Source: Sporosarcina luteola
GTDB taxonomy: Bacteria > Bacillota > Bacilli > Bacillales_A > Planococcaceae
Direction of reading: 5' to 3'
NCBI RefSeq assembly: GCF_023715245.1
Contig: NZ_JAMBNV010000005.1
Span: 85,343-149,342, forward strand
DNA length: 64,000 nt
Of this stretch, positions 18,541 to 27,088 are shown in pieces; the first letter of the stretch is position 1, and each line of letters opens with the position of its first letter. The notes below the pieces were generated by a model that was not told the origin of the DNA, did not search any database, and saw only the letters and a list, made by a program, of their open reading frames with translations. The position numbers were made by a program, and so were the translations under genes.

Positions 18541-20267
18541 AGCTCTCCTCCCCTTCCCCGGTTATGTCTAATCAAATCTGTATACACACCTTGTTTCCGA
18601 ATTAATTCATCATGTGTACCACTTTCGACAAGACTCCCCTCTTTTAATACGACGACATGATCCATATCCTTCATCCAATGAATGCGATGCGTCGCAAGAA
18701 AGACGAGTTTCCCTTCAAATAGGCGAAGCATTGATTGTTTCAACTCATATTCTGTCTCAATATCAAGATGTGCTGTTGGTTCATCGAGAATAATAATGGG
18801 GCGTTTACTTAACAATGCGCGGGCCATCGCAATTCGTTGTTCTTGACCGCCACTTACTGAACGCCCCCCCTCGCCGATTTGGGTATCCGCTTGTTCAGGC
18901 AATTGTTGAACGAGAGCGCGAAGACCTGTTTCATCGATGACCTGCTCGACTTCCTCATCAGTGGCAGTCGGTTCATAAAATCGAATGTTTTCTTTAATCG
19001 ACGCCGGGAAAATATAAGGGTGCTGCGGGATATAGGCAATCTGACTTGTCCAATCCGTTCGCATGAGCGAAGGTGTTTTCTCTTCGTTCACTTCGATCAG
19101 CCCACTAGTCGGCTGTAAAAAGCCAGCAATAATATCGATGAATGTTGACTTTCCAGCCCCTGACTCACCTACAATCCCAATTGCTCCGCTACCTTCCCAT
19201 GCAAATCGCAGGTTATTTACAATCTGTTTTTCATCTACACTAACTGTTACTCCATGAAACGCAATCTTGCTCATCGGTCCCCATTCGATGTTCGCGTTCA
19301 TCGCAGGGAGAGTTGTATCCTCATGTTCTTTAATGATGGATTCTATTTGTCCCAAGGCAATTTGCCCGTCCAACGTCGCATGATAATCCGTTCCAACTTG
19401 TCGGATTGGCAAAAAGTATTCAGGTGCTAAAATAAGAATCGTTAACGCCGGTAGAAGAACGATCGCACCATCAATGAGGCGGAACCCAAGACCAACCGCA
19501 ACGAATGCGATCGACAAACTCGTAAAGAAATCGAGTGCAAATGATGAGAGAAATGCGATACGAAGTGTTTTCATCGTCGCTTTCCGATATCGTTTGCTGA
19601 CACGTGCAATTTTGCCTTCATGCCTTTCGCTTACTCCTAAATACGTTAACGTTTCCAATCCTTTTAACGTATCGATGAAGTGATTCGATAGAATGCGATA
19701 AGTTTTATACTGATTGTCTGCCATCTTTTGCGCCGCCATCCCAAGTAAAATCATGAAAATGATAATGATCGGGACAGTGGCGATTAAGATGATGGATGAT
19801 ATTTTGTCGAACGTAAAAATAGTAATCGCAAGTACCGCAGGGATGATAAAGGTACGGATCATACGTGGAATCGTGATCTCCAAATACGTTTTGACTTGTT
19901 CAATCCCTTCAATCGCAAGCGTAACGAGTCTCCCCGTTCCGTTTGTCTGCGCAAATCGTGGACCGAGTTTAAAATAGGAAGCGGTAAGTTGTTCGCGTAA
20001 CGCTTTCGTTGTTCGGACTGCAAAGCGCTCTGACAGCAGTTGTTGGACGTGGGATAAAACGTGACGCATGACGAAAAATACCAGGAATAAAAGGAGGTCT
20101 TTCCAGATTTCTTGAACAGTTGCCCCTTGGAATAAAGATGTCACACTTCGTCCCAAGAAAATGGCTTGAAAGACGATTGCACACGCTTCTACTAAAATGA
20201 GGAACGTCAGGGACGTATAGAGAGAACGGCTGCCGGGGTAAGATGGGAGTCCTTTTTTTCTTTTCAT
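18537..20267 (-). CDS. cydD: ABC transporter CydD, cytochrome bd assembly
   Basis: A 576-residue ABC half-transporter with an N-terminal six-helix domain. The ATPase has Walker A GESGAGKST near 362, signature VSGGQEQR near 471 and Walker B IIILDEP near 492. It is the partner of CydC in the heterodimeric thiol/haem exporter. The ATG overlaps the last base of the cydB stop (TAATG), and GGAG lies five bases upstream. The order cydA-cydB-cydD-cydC matches the four-gene operon of Bacillales. Confidence 0.93.
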   Translation of the reverse strand: MKRKKGLPSYPGSRSLYTSLTFLILVEACAIVFQAIFLGRSVTSLFQGATVQEIWKDLLLFLVFFVMRHVLSHVQQLLSERFAVRTTKALREQLTASYFKLGPRFAQTNGTGRLVTLAIEGIEQVKTYLEITIPRMIRTFIIPAVLAITIFTFDKISSIILIATVPIIIIFMILLGMAAQKMADNQYKTYRILSNHFIDTLKGLETLTYLGVSERHEGKIARVSKRYRKATMKTLRIAFLSSFALDFFTSLSIAFVAVGLGFRLIDGAIVLLPALTILILAPEYFLPIRQVGTDYHATLDGQIALGQIESIIKEHEDTTLPAMNANIEWGPMSKIAFHGVTVSVDEKQIVNNLRFAWEGSGAIGIVGESGAGKSTFIDIIAGFLQPTSGLIEVNEEKTPSLMRTDWTSQIAYIPQHPYIFPASIKENIRFYEPTATDEEVEQVIDETGLRALVQQLPEQADTQIGEGGRSVSGGQEQRIAMARALLSKRPIIILDEPTAHLDIETEYELKQSMLRLFEGKLVFLATHRIHWMKDMDHVVVLKEGSLVESGTHDELIRKQGVYTDLIRHNRGRGGEL

Positions 20268-21280
20268 TAATACTCCAACTGGTCCTTCCCTTTGAGACGT
20301 TCACGAAATACGTAATAGCTCCACCCTTGGTAAGCTAGCACGAAGGGAATCAGCGTTAACGAAATATAACTCATCACTTTTAACGAATAGTCTCCCGATG
20401 AGGCGTTATAGACCGTTAAATCATTTGCTGCGCCAAGCGTACTGATCATGACACGTGGAAACAGTCCGATAAAGACACTTGCGGTTAACGCAATGATTGT
20501 AATGGTCGTCATTAAAAATGAGAGTCTGTTCCTCTTCTTTTTATTCAATATCGTTGAGAGGAGCAATGTTCCCCAGGCTAACAGTGGCAACGCTATCCAC
20601 CCAGTTCCGTGTGCAGTGAAGATATCTGTCTTCCAAAGACCTGCTGCGGCAAAAGCAAGCAAGGCAAGCAATACCGCGGGTGCAAATCTCGATGACGCAA
20701 CCCTTGCTCGTTCTTGTAGTTCGCCTTCTGTTCGCAGTGTGATAAATTGCAACCCATGTACGATGCAAAGAAGCGTAAACATCACACCGCCAAGTAAGGC
20801 AAATGGATGAAGCAATTGTAGAAACCCACCGATCATCTCCTTATGTTGATCGATTGGAACACCTGTCATAAAATTCGTCAATGCCACTCCCCAAAGGAAT
20901 GGGGGGACAACGCTTCCAATAAAGATCGCCCAATCCCACACCTGTTTCCATACGGGATGGTCCACCTTCCCTCTAAATTCAAATGCCACGCCACGTAAAA
21001 TTAACGCAAGCAACATGAACACAAAGGCAATATAGAAACCACTAAACAGCGTTGCATACCAATGTGGAAATGCCGCAAACATTGCGGCACCAGCTGAAAT
21101 GAGCCACACTTCATTGGCATCCCAAAACGGGCCGATCGAATTTAAATACACTCGCTTCTCATAATCATCGCGTCCTAAATACTTAGCAACCGTGCCGACG
21201 CCAAAGTCAAATCCCTCAAGCACGAAGAATAACGTGAACATAAAAGCGATTAGCAGAAACCATAATTCACTTAGTTCCAA
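20267..21280 (-). CDS. cydB: cytochrome bd ubiquinol oxidase subunit II
   Basis: A 337-residue integral membrane protein with about eight to nine helices. The N-terminus LEGFDFGVG and the SAGAAMFAAFPHWYA segment are typical of CydB. It forms the quinol oxidase with CydA. Translation appears to start at TTG 21280, inside the end of cydA (10-base overlap); GGGAGG lies 9 bases upstream and no better start fits the family N-terminus. It is co-translated with cydA. Confidence 0.93.
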   Translation of the reverse strand: MELSELWFLLIAFMFTLFFVLEGFDFGVGTVAKYLGRDDYEKRVYLNSIGPFWDANEVWLISAGAAMFAAFPHWYATLFSGFYIAFVFMLLALILRGVAFEFRGKVDHPVWKQVWDWAIFIGSVVPPFLWGVALTNFMTGVPIDQHKEMIGGFLQLLHPFALLGGVMFTLLCIVHGLQFITLRTEGELQERARVASSRFAPAVLLALLAFAAAGLWKTDIFTAHGTGWIALPLLAWGTLLLSTILNKKKRNRLSFLMTTITIIALTASVFIGLFPRVMISTLGAANDLTVYNASSGDYSLKVMSYISLTLIPFVLAYQGWSYYVFRERLKGKDQLEY

Positions 21281-22683
21281 ATATAATCATCCTCCCGACC
21301 GGATGGGTCAACAGCATCAACATCAGCATCAACCTCAACCGTTTTTTCCTGATATGCACCTTGCTTAATTGTGCGGACGTATAAATAAACCGCTACCCCC
21401 GCTAAAATCGCATACAACGTTGAAAATGAAATTAACGAAAATAGAACCTGCCCTGCTGTCACATTCGGGGATACGGCATCTTCTGTTTTCATGACACCGA
21501 AGACAACCCATGGCTGACGACCCATTTCCGTCATTATCCAACCGACAGTATTCCCGATAAACGGTAACGCTATAGCGTATACCATTACTTTCATGAACAA
21601 TGGGTTTTGTTCAAGTTTGTTTCTCCTTGATACAAACCAGCCGTATACTCCGAGAAGAAGCATGATTGTGCCAGCAAACACCATTGTACGGAAGCTCCAA
21701 AATACTGTTCGAACAGGTGGAATATAGTTGCCAGGCCCATACTTTTCTTCATAGTGCTTCTGAATCGTATTCATCCCTTCAACTTGTCCACTAAATTTAT
21801 TGAACGATAAAACACTTAACATATAAGGGATTTGTATTTCATTTGTCGTTGTCTTTTCATAAGGGTTTATTTTTGCTACGACCGTAAACGGTGCCGGATC
21901 AGCGCTGTCTTCCCATAATGCTTCCGCGGCCGCCATTTTCATAGGCTGCGTAGTAAGGAGATGCACCGCTTGTTGGTGACCGACGAACAGAACGACAACT
22001 GTTGAAACCGTTGCAATGATAATGGAAATCTGAAAAGACTTCTTGAACATATCTAGTTGTTGTTTCTTTAGAATTTTCCATGCACTGATTCCTGCAACGA
22101 AAAAAGCACCTGTTGCAAAAGCTGAAAATAAAACATGCGGGAACTGAACCCATAATTGCGGGTTTGTTAATAAAGCGAGGAAATCATTCATTTGGGCTCT
22201 GCCTTCAAAATATTCAAAGCCTACGGGGTGATGCATAAATGAATTGGCTGTTAAGATCCAAAATGCGGAAAGAACAGTTCCAAACAGAACGAGCCAAATG
22301 GATAGTAAATGAACTCGTTTCGGCAAGCGATCCCAACCGAACACCCATAATCCAATGAAAGTTGACTCCATAAAGAACGCAAGCAGTCCTTCGATTGCAA
22401 GTGATGGACCAAAGACGTCTCCGACGAATCTTGAATATGTCGACCAGTTCATACCGAACTGGAATTCTTGTAAAATTCCTGTTACAACACCGACTGCAAA
22501 GTTAATGAGAAACATGGTTCCCCAAAACTTCGTCATTTTTTTATACTTTTCATCGCCTGTCCGATGATAAATCGTTTGCATAATCGCAATCGTCAGTGCG
22601 AGACCGATTGACATCGGGACGAAAAGATAATGAAATATTGTTGTAGAAGCAAATTGTATCCTTGCTAAAAATATCGGATCCAT
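21271..22683 (-). CDS. cydA: cytochrome bd ubiquinol oxidase subunit I
   Basis: A 470-residue haem-bearing subunit. The b595/d axial His is at about residue 18 (TTIFHYLFVP), and the b558 ligands fall in the conserved helix with HPVGFEY nearby and in the GRQPWVVFG region. The quinol (Q) loop is the short Gram-positive version. It reduces oxygen to water at high affinity. The start is ATG 22683, with AAAGGAGT 12 bases upstream, which is a long spacing; the family N-terminus MDPIFLARIQFA agrees. Confidence 0.95.
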   Translation of the reverse strand: MDPIFLARIQFASTTIFHYLFVPMSIGLALTIAIMQTIYHRTGDEKYKKMTKFWGTMFLINFAVGVVTGILQEFQFGMNWSTYSRFVGDVFGPSLAIEGLLAFFMESTFIGLWVFGWDRLPKRVHLLSIWLVLFGTVLSAFWILTANSFMHHPVGFEYFEGRAQMNDFLALLTNPQLWVQFPHVLFSAFATGAFFVAGISAWKILKKQQLDMFKKSFQISIIIATVSTVVVLFVGHQQAVHLLTTQPMKMAAAEALWEDSADPAPFTVVAKINPYEKTTTNEIQIPYMLSVLSFNKFSGQVEGMNTIQKHYEEKYGPGNYIPPVRTVFWSFRTMVFAGTIMLLLGVYGWFVSRRNKLEQNPLFMKVMVYAIALPFIGNTVGWIMTEMGRQPWVVFGVMKTEDAVSPNVTAGQVLFSLISFSTLYAILAGVAVYLYVRTIKQGAYQEKTVEVDADVDAVDPSGREDDYIWN

Positions 22684-22866
22684 TTCACAAATACACTCCT
22701 TTAAAGTAATGCTACGAATAATATTTCCATGAAACCAATTTACTTGGGATTCTTCATGGAGTATCCAAGTATACATGTATCTTTATACACTATCCATGCC
22801 GAAACGATGACTAATCAACGACATTTCTTTGTCCAAAGTTTGGCGGATTTGTGATCAATAATCTTA

Positions 22867-22899
22867 TTGTGACAAAACAATTATCTCGATTGTTCACAA
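22867..22899. promoter_or_regulatory. possible Rex-type redox operator half-sites upstream of cydA
   Basis: TTGTGA (22867-22872) and TTCACAA (22893-22899) resemble halves of the Rex operator (TTGTGAA...TTCACAA) but are spaced too widely for one classical site. They lie in the 440-base gap between cydA and the ZIP gene, where no convincing -35/-10 pair was found. Rex control of cyd is known in B. subtilis. Confidence 0.35.
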
Positions 22900-23005
22900 T
22901 TGATCAGCGAGGTGAATTAGAAAGGTTTAAAAGATGTTTAATTATAAAAAAATTACTATATCATTTATTTTCGTAAGAATCCCTGTATAAAACAGGAACC
23001 TTCAT

Positions 23006-23052
23006 TTTTAAAAAAATAAAAACAGCCAGTGTGAATAAGTACACACTGGCTG
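23006..23052 (-). terminator. intrinsic terminator of the ZIP gene
   Basis: CAGCCAGTGTG and CACACTGGCTG form a perfect 11-bp stem. On the minus strand it is followed by TTTTTATTTTTTT. Confidence 0.92.
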
Positions 23053-23122
23053 CTCTATGAAATGTATTATTTTTTTATACAGCGTTGTCTTCTGGATAGT
23101 AGCAGATAGTATTGTTCATCCC

Positions 23123-23941
23123 TTATCCAAATGCGACATCAAGTATCATCATGACTGCAAATCCTAGCATTAAGCATATCGATGCCAAGTCTTTATTGCC
23201 ATTTTCCTGTGATCCGGGGATAACCTCTTCCACTACTACAAAAATCATTGCCCCTGCAGCAAAGCTTAAGGCGAATGGAAGAAGGGGCTGCATCGTTGTC
23301 ACTGCAATTACACCGATTACAGCTGAAATAGGTTCAACCGCACCTGAAAATTGTCCATAGAAGAAACTTTTCCTGCGTGACATTCCGTCTCTCCGCAGTG
23401 GCATTGAAACCGCTGTCCCTTCGGGGAAGTTTTGGATTCCGATTCCAATTGCCAAAGCAATAGCGGCTGCCATTGTCGCGGATGGCATACCTGCCGCCAC
23501 AGCACCGAAGGCAACCCCGATTGCTAAACCTTCAGGTATATTGTGTAACGTAATCGCAAATACGAGAAGGGTGCTCCGCCGTCTGCTGGCAGGATTGATG
23601 CCCTCAGCGTCTTTCATGGAAGAGCTCGGATGCAAGTGGGGAATGATCTTATCCGCTATCCACAGAAAGAGGCCTCCCAATAAAAAGCCGATAGCTGCCG
23701 GAAACCACGATGGAAACGAACTATTTTGTTCAGCCATTTCAATGGAAGGTGCGAGTAACGACCAAAAACTTGCCGCAATCATTACACCACCCGCAAACCC
23801 CAACATCCCATCCATCAACTTCTGATTGACTTTCTTCGTTGTAAAGACCAAAGCTGCTCCGACAGCAGTCATTCCCCACGTGAATAAAGTGGCGATCAAT
23901 GCCTGTGCAATCGGATTCAGTCCTATAAAATAATCCAACAT
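23123..23941 (-). CDS. ZIP-family divalent metal transporter
   Basis: A 272-residue protein with eight predicted membrane helices. The metal-site motifs LHNIPEGLA (helix 4) and QNFPEGTA (helix 5) are both present, as in ZupT/ZIP importers of zinc, iron or manganese. A short His-containing loop lies between helices 3 and 4 (IPHLHPSSS). The ATG at 23941 is preferred over the TTG one codon earlier; GAGGGTG is well placed for it. It is a single-gene unit, with its own sigma-A promoter and a strong terminator. Confidence 0.92.
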   Translation of the reverse strand: MLDYFIGLNPIAQALIATLFTWGMTAVGAALVFTTKKVNQKLMDGMLGFAGGVMIAASFWSLLAPSIEMAEQNSSFPSWFPAAIGFLLGGLFLWIADKIIPHLHPSSSMKDAEGINPASRRRSTLLVFAITLHNIPEGLAIGVAFGAVAAGMPSATMAAAIALAIGIGIQNFPEGTAVSMPLRRDGMSRRKSFFYGQFSGAVEPISAVIGVIAVTTMQPLLPFALSFAAGAMIFVVVEEVIPGSQENGNKDLASICLMLGFAVMMILDVAFG

Positions 23942-23983
23942 CAATAGTCACCCTCTTATGTCTTAATTGTATAGATTATCGCT

Positions 23984-24012
23984 ATTATATGCGCGATGTT
24001 TCCTTCGTGCAA
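23984..24012 (-). promoter_or_regulatory. sigma-A promoter of the ZIP gene
   Basis: The minus strand reads TTGCAC (24007-24012), 17 bases, TATAAT (23984-23989). The transcript would start about 35 bases upstream of the ATG. Confidence 0.8.
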
Positions 24013-24128
24013 CATTTAATTTTCGAGTATTTCCTGTTAGAATATAATATCCCCCATAACATTGCATGATATGATTAAGAAATGGCATTGAGCAACAATT
24101 ACACAAGGATTTTTAGGAGTGACGAACA

Positions 24129-24770
24129 ATGGATAAAAAAGAGCGACAATTAGTTGATTACTACTACACTAAGTTTGCAGATAGAAGCTTTGATGAAAAA
24201 GATGTCTTAAGCTTTTTACTGTTTATAAGAGAAGATGTGCAAGACAATAAAGTGATGAAGGAACTGGGAGACTTTATTGTACAAAGGGAAAATTGTACAG
24301 GGTACGTCAAAGAATTTTTCGAGGAGTGCAAGCAGATTATTGAAAACCTCGGCAAAGGAAGAAAGCAAAAGATCGAGAACCTGTTCTCCTTTAAGGAGAT
24401 TCGGAACGGCTTCAACGCGTTTTTCATCGACCAAGGTTATGAAAAAATGACACCCGAAGTAATTAACGACTTCATTTTATGTATTATTTCCTTATTGCAA
24501 AACGTTAAACTACTATCGGGCAGCTCCAATAAGGAAATTGGCCACTTAAGTTTTGCTGCATCCAGCAAAGAATTATTTTTAATGGGCAATATGAAAGCAT
24601 TACATAAAGGGCGATTCATACCCGTGACATTCCCTGTCCTATCCGTAAGGAACATGTACGAGAAGATTAAACCACAAGATGAAAACGACACCCCTTATCT
24701 ATTTGATAATGAAATTATACAGGTCGAAAATAATAACGGACAAATCATCATTACCTTCCCTACAATATAA
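24129..24770 (+). CDS. hypothetical cytoplasmic protein
   Basis: A 213-residue protein that I do not recognise. It has no signal peptide or membrane segment. The first 130 residues are mainly helical and charged; a helix around residues 105-130 is hydrophobic (VINDFILCIISLL). The last 70 residues look like beta strands (LSFAASSKELFLMG, NGQIIITFPTI). The start is supported by TAGGAGT 8 bases before the ATG, and base composition resembles neighbouring genes. A TATAAT at 24043-24048 may be its -10 box. It stands alone, divergent from the ZIP gene and followed by the tandem repeat. Confidence 0.75.
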   Translation: MDKKERQLVDYYYTKFADRSFDEKDVLSFLLFIREDVQDNKVMKELGDFIVQRENCTGYVKEFFEECKQIIENLGKGRKQKIENLFSFKEIRNGFNAFFIDQGYEKMTPEVINDFILCIISLLQNVKLLSGSSNKEIGHLSFAASSKELFLMGNMKALHKGRFIPVTFPVLSVRNMYEKIKPQDENDTPYLFDNEIIQVENNNGQIIITFPTI

Positions 24771-24796
24771 AAAGCCTTTTAATATTTTTTTACTTA

Positions 24797-25089
24797 GGTG
24801 CCTGTGCATGACACAATTCAGTTAATACACTACAATTGCATAAATGAAAAACGGGAAGCTCATCGGATCGTCATTTGGTGGGCTTCCCTTTGTATTTATA
24901 TAACTTTTAGTGAATTGTCATAAATGCACCGTGCACAGGCACCGAAACAGGTACCGAGACAATTCAGTCAATACACTACAATTGCATAAATAGAAAACGG
25001 GAAGCTTTCCAAATCGGTATTTGGTGAGCTTCCCTTTGTATTTATATAACTTTTTATGAATTGTCATAAATGCACCGTGCACAGGCACC
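24797..25089. repeat. two tandem copies of a ~145-bp REP-like inverted-repeat element
   Basis: Unit 1 (24797-24943) and unit 2 (about 24949-25089) are strongly alike. Each contains GACA(C)AATTCAGT near the start, an inner GGGAAGC...GCTTCCC hairpin, TGAATTGTCATAAATGCACC and the end GTGCACAGGCACC. Unit 1 begins with GGTGCCTGTGC, the inverted match of its end; unit 2 begins with a diverged AGGTACCGAG. No transposase is nearby. It is most of the 517-base gap before the arginase-family gene. It resembles the mobile palindromic (REP/MITE) elements of Bacillales. Confidence 0.85.
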
Positions 25090-25206
25090 AACATAAATGC
25101 CAATTTACGGAAGGAGAAATTGCTCAATAGTAGACTCCACTGGGACTCCGCCCAATTCCACTAGTAATTAGGCTCCCTAAACATTTTTAATTTATTTAAA
25201 AAACCT

Positions 25207-25235
25207 TTGACTTTTTTTCAAAGAAACAGTACGAT
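25207..25235 (+). promoter_or_regulatory. sigma-A promoter of the arginase-family gene
   Basis: TTGACT (25207-25212), 17 bases, TACGAT (25230-25235). An inverted repeat CTTTGA-7-TCAAAG overlaps the -35 box and could be an operator. Confidence 0.65.
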
Positions 25236-25287
25236 TCATTTTAGAAGTTGACTAATTTTCAAAACACATCGAAAGGAATTGATTTAA

Positions 25288-26235
25288 TTGACTAACATTC
25301 TTTATGGTAATACACCTTGCTTTTTAGGAGCAGAAAACATCTCTGCTACTAAATCTTTCGAGAATATAGATGCCGTCGTATACGGAATTCCATGGGAAGG
25401 AGCCGTTACATGGGGAGATTACACAGGTTGTGAACTTGGCCCGAAAGTGATGCGCTTAACTTCTGCTCGTTATAGCGGTTATTTACCGGAACTTGATCAT
25501 ATTGATGTGTTTGAACATATGAAAATCGGAGATATCGGAGACATCGATGTCGTACCCGCTGATGTAGATGAAACAATGAATCGCATTACAAAATTTTCGA
25601 GCGATCTATGGAAAAGTGGGAAATTTCTTATTGGCTTAGGCGGCGATCATGGCGTTACTTTCCCAATCGTGAAAGCGCTTGCTGAAACGGGTAAAAAAAT
25701 CGGCATCATTCATCTTGATGCACATTACGACAACCTCCCTTCTCATAACGGAGACCAATATGCACGTTGCAGCCCGTTTGCCCGTCTATACGAGCAAGAA
25801 GGCGTCCGCAATGAAAGTATCATCCATACAGGGATTCACGGGCCAAGAAATATGCCCGAAGCTGGCCGTAATGCGAAGGAAGCCGGCGCTGTTACAGTAA
25901 CAATTAACGATATTCGAAATGCGAAAGACTTAAAGGCATTTGCTGGTGAACTATATGCAATGGCAAGCAAAGATGTAGATTGTGTCTACCTAAGCATCTG
26001 CAGTGACGTGCTAGATTTTGCGTTCAACCCTGGCGGTCCAGTTGACGGCAACGGTCTAACTTCTTATGAGCTACTTACGCTTGTCTACGAAATTTGCAAG
26101 CAAGGTGTCATCGGGATGGATTTCGTGGAAATCTACCCACAACAAGATCCGAACCAAAACTCAGCGCACTTTGTTTCAACAGTCGTTTTATATGCACTCG
26201 CTGGTGAAATTGCTCACAAACAACAAAACTTGTAA
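25288..26235 (+). CDS. ureohydrolase (arginase/agmatinase) family protein with altered metal ligand
   Basis: A 315-residue enzyme of the family that releases urea from guanidino compounds (agmatine, arginine, guanidinobutyrate, guanidine). The binuclear metal motifs are visible: GGDH 118-121, DAHYD 144-148, and Glu 281 in DFVEIYP. In the last metal motif the usual S-x-D-x-D is S-I-C-S-D (236-240), so one bridging Asp is replaced by Cys238, and the following Pro is Phe. It may therefore use one metal, a different metal or a different reaction. Translation starts at TTG 25290-end codon 25288, with AAAGGAA 9 bases upstream. A regulator and an Nramp-family transporter follow on the same strand. 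Confidence 0.85.
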   Translation: MTNILYGNTPCFLGAENISATKSFENIDAVVYGIPWEGAVTWGDYTGCELGPKVMRLTSARYSGYLPELDHIDVFEHMKIGDIGDIDVVPADVDETMNRITKFSSDLWKSGKFLIGLGGDHGVTFPIVKALAETGKKIGIIHLDAHYDNLPSHNGDQYARCSPFARLYEQEGVRNESIIHTGIHGPRNMPEAGRNAKEAGAVTVTINDIRNAKDLKAFAGELYAMASKDVDCVYLSICSDVLDFAFNPGGPVDGNGLTSYELLTLVYEICKQGVIGMDFVEIYPQQDPNQNSAHFVSTVVLYALAGEIAHKQQNL

Positions 26236-26255
26236 TTCCCTACCCCGTAAATTTT

Positions 26256-26288
26256 AAGTCTTCAACCCTATCATGAGGTTGAAGACTT
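26256..26288 (+). other. perfect 12-bp hairpin between ureohydrolase and regulator genes
   Basis: AAGTCTTCAACC and GGTTGAAGACTT pair exactly around a 9-base loop. No T run follows, so it may act as a partial terminator or 3' stabiliser. Confidence 0.6.
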
Positions 26289-26303
26289 CTATGCAAAGCG
26301 TGA

Positions 26304-26317
26304 TTAAAGCGCTTACA
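26304..26317. promoter_or_regulatory. CcpA cre site candidate
   Basis: TTAAAGCGCTTACA differs from the cre consensus TGWAANCGNTNWCA at one base. It lies 27 bases before the regulator start and shares AGCGCTTAC with the site at 14777. Confidence 0.6.
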
Positions 26318-26343
26318 TAAGAAATTGAAAAATGGTGATAAAA

Positions 26344-26988
26344 ATGGCTGATACAAACGGAGAAATTAACAATATTTTGAAGCGCTACGAGCCTATTGCT
26401 GATATGATTCATGCCACTTTTGGCAGCAATTGTGAAGTCGTCATACATGATCTAAGCAATGTCCAATCTTCCCTTGTTTATATTCAAGGAAACGTGACAG
26501 GTCGTGAAGTAGGTGCCCCTACAACCGAAGTTATTTTGAAACAACTACGCCAACATGGCAATGAAGTGAAAGATAAACTTGGATTTACGACACGAACGTC
26601 AGACGGGAAAATGGTGAAAACCTCCATCTCTTTCATTCGGAACAATGAAGGTGAAGTCATTGGTTATTTGGGCATAAACTTCGATATTACTGCTTTTTCA
26701 ATGGTTAACCAAGTGATGAAAGAATTTATCACTGTATACGATGCAGAAGAAAGTAGTAATCACCTGGATGAATCTTATGCGAAGAATATCGATGAAGTTT
26801 TTCATCATTTAATTAGCTCTGTAACGCTTGAAATCGGAGTTCCTATTCCAGAAATGTCCCGAAACGAGCGCATTCGTTTTGTTCAGAAGTTGGAAGAGAG
26901 AGGCGCTTTCCTAATCCAAGGGTCCGGTGACCGCATCGCTACTGTGCTGGGTGTTTCAAAACAAACGATCTATAACTATTTAGAATGA
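26344..26988 (+). CDS. YheO/DauR-like PAS-HTH transcriptional regulator
   Basis: A 215-residue regulator with an N-terminal PAS-like domain (YheO type; FGSNCEVVIHDL, GYLGINFDIT) and a C-terminal helix-turn-helix (FLIQGSGDRIATVLGVSKQTIYNYL). The same architecture is found in DauR, which controls D-arginine use in Pseudomonas. The start is ATG 26344 because GGTGA lies 5 bases upstream; an ATG four codons earlier has no site. It sits between the ureohydrolase and Nramp-like genes, so it probably senses their substrate (inference). Confidence 0.85.
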   Translation: MADTNGEINNILKRYEPIADMIHATFGSNCEVVIHDLSNVQSSLVYIQGNVTGREVGAPTTEVILKQLRQHGNEVKDKLGFTTRTSDGKMVKTSISFIRNNEGEVIGYLGINFDITAFSMVNQVMKEFITVYDAEESSNHLDESYAKNIDEVFHHLISSVTLEIGVPIPEMSRNERIRFVQKLEERGAFLIQGSGDRIATVLGVSKQTIYNYLE

Positions 26989-27088
26989 ATTATAGAAAAT
27001 AGAATATACACATGATGAAATCCTAGTTGGTTTCATCCACCATAAATAAACGAAATATTTCAAACGTTGAAACGAGAGGTGTACTACA

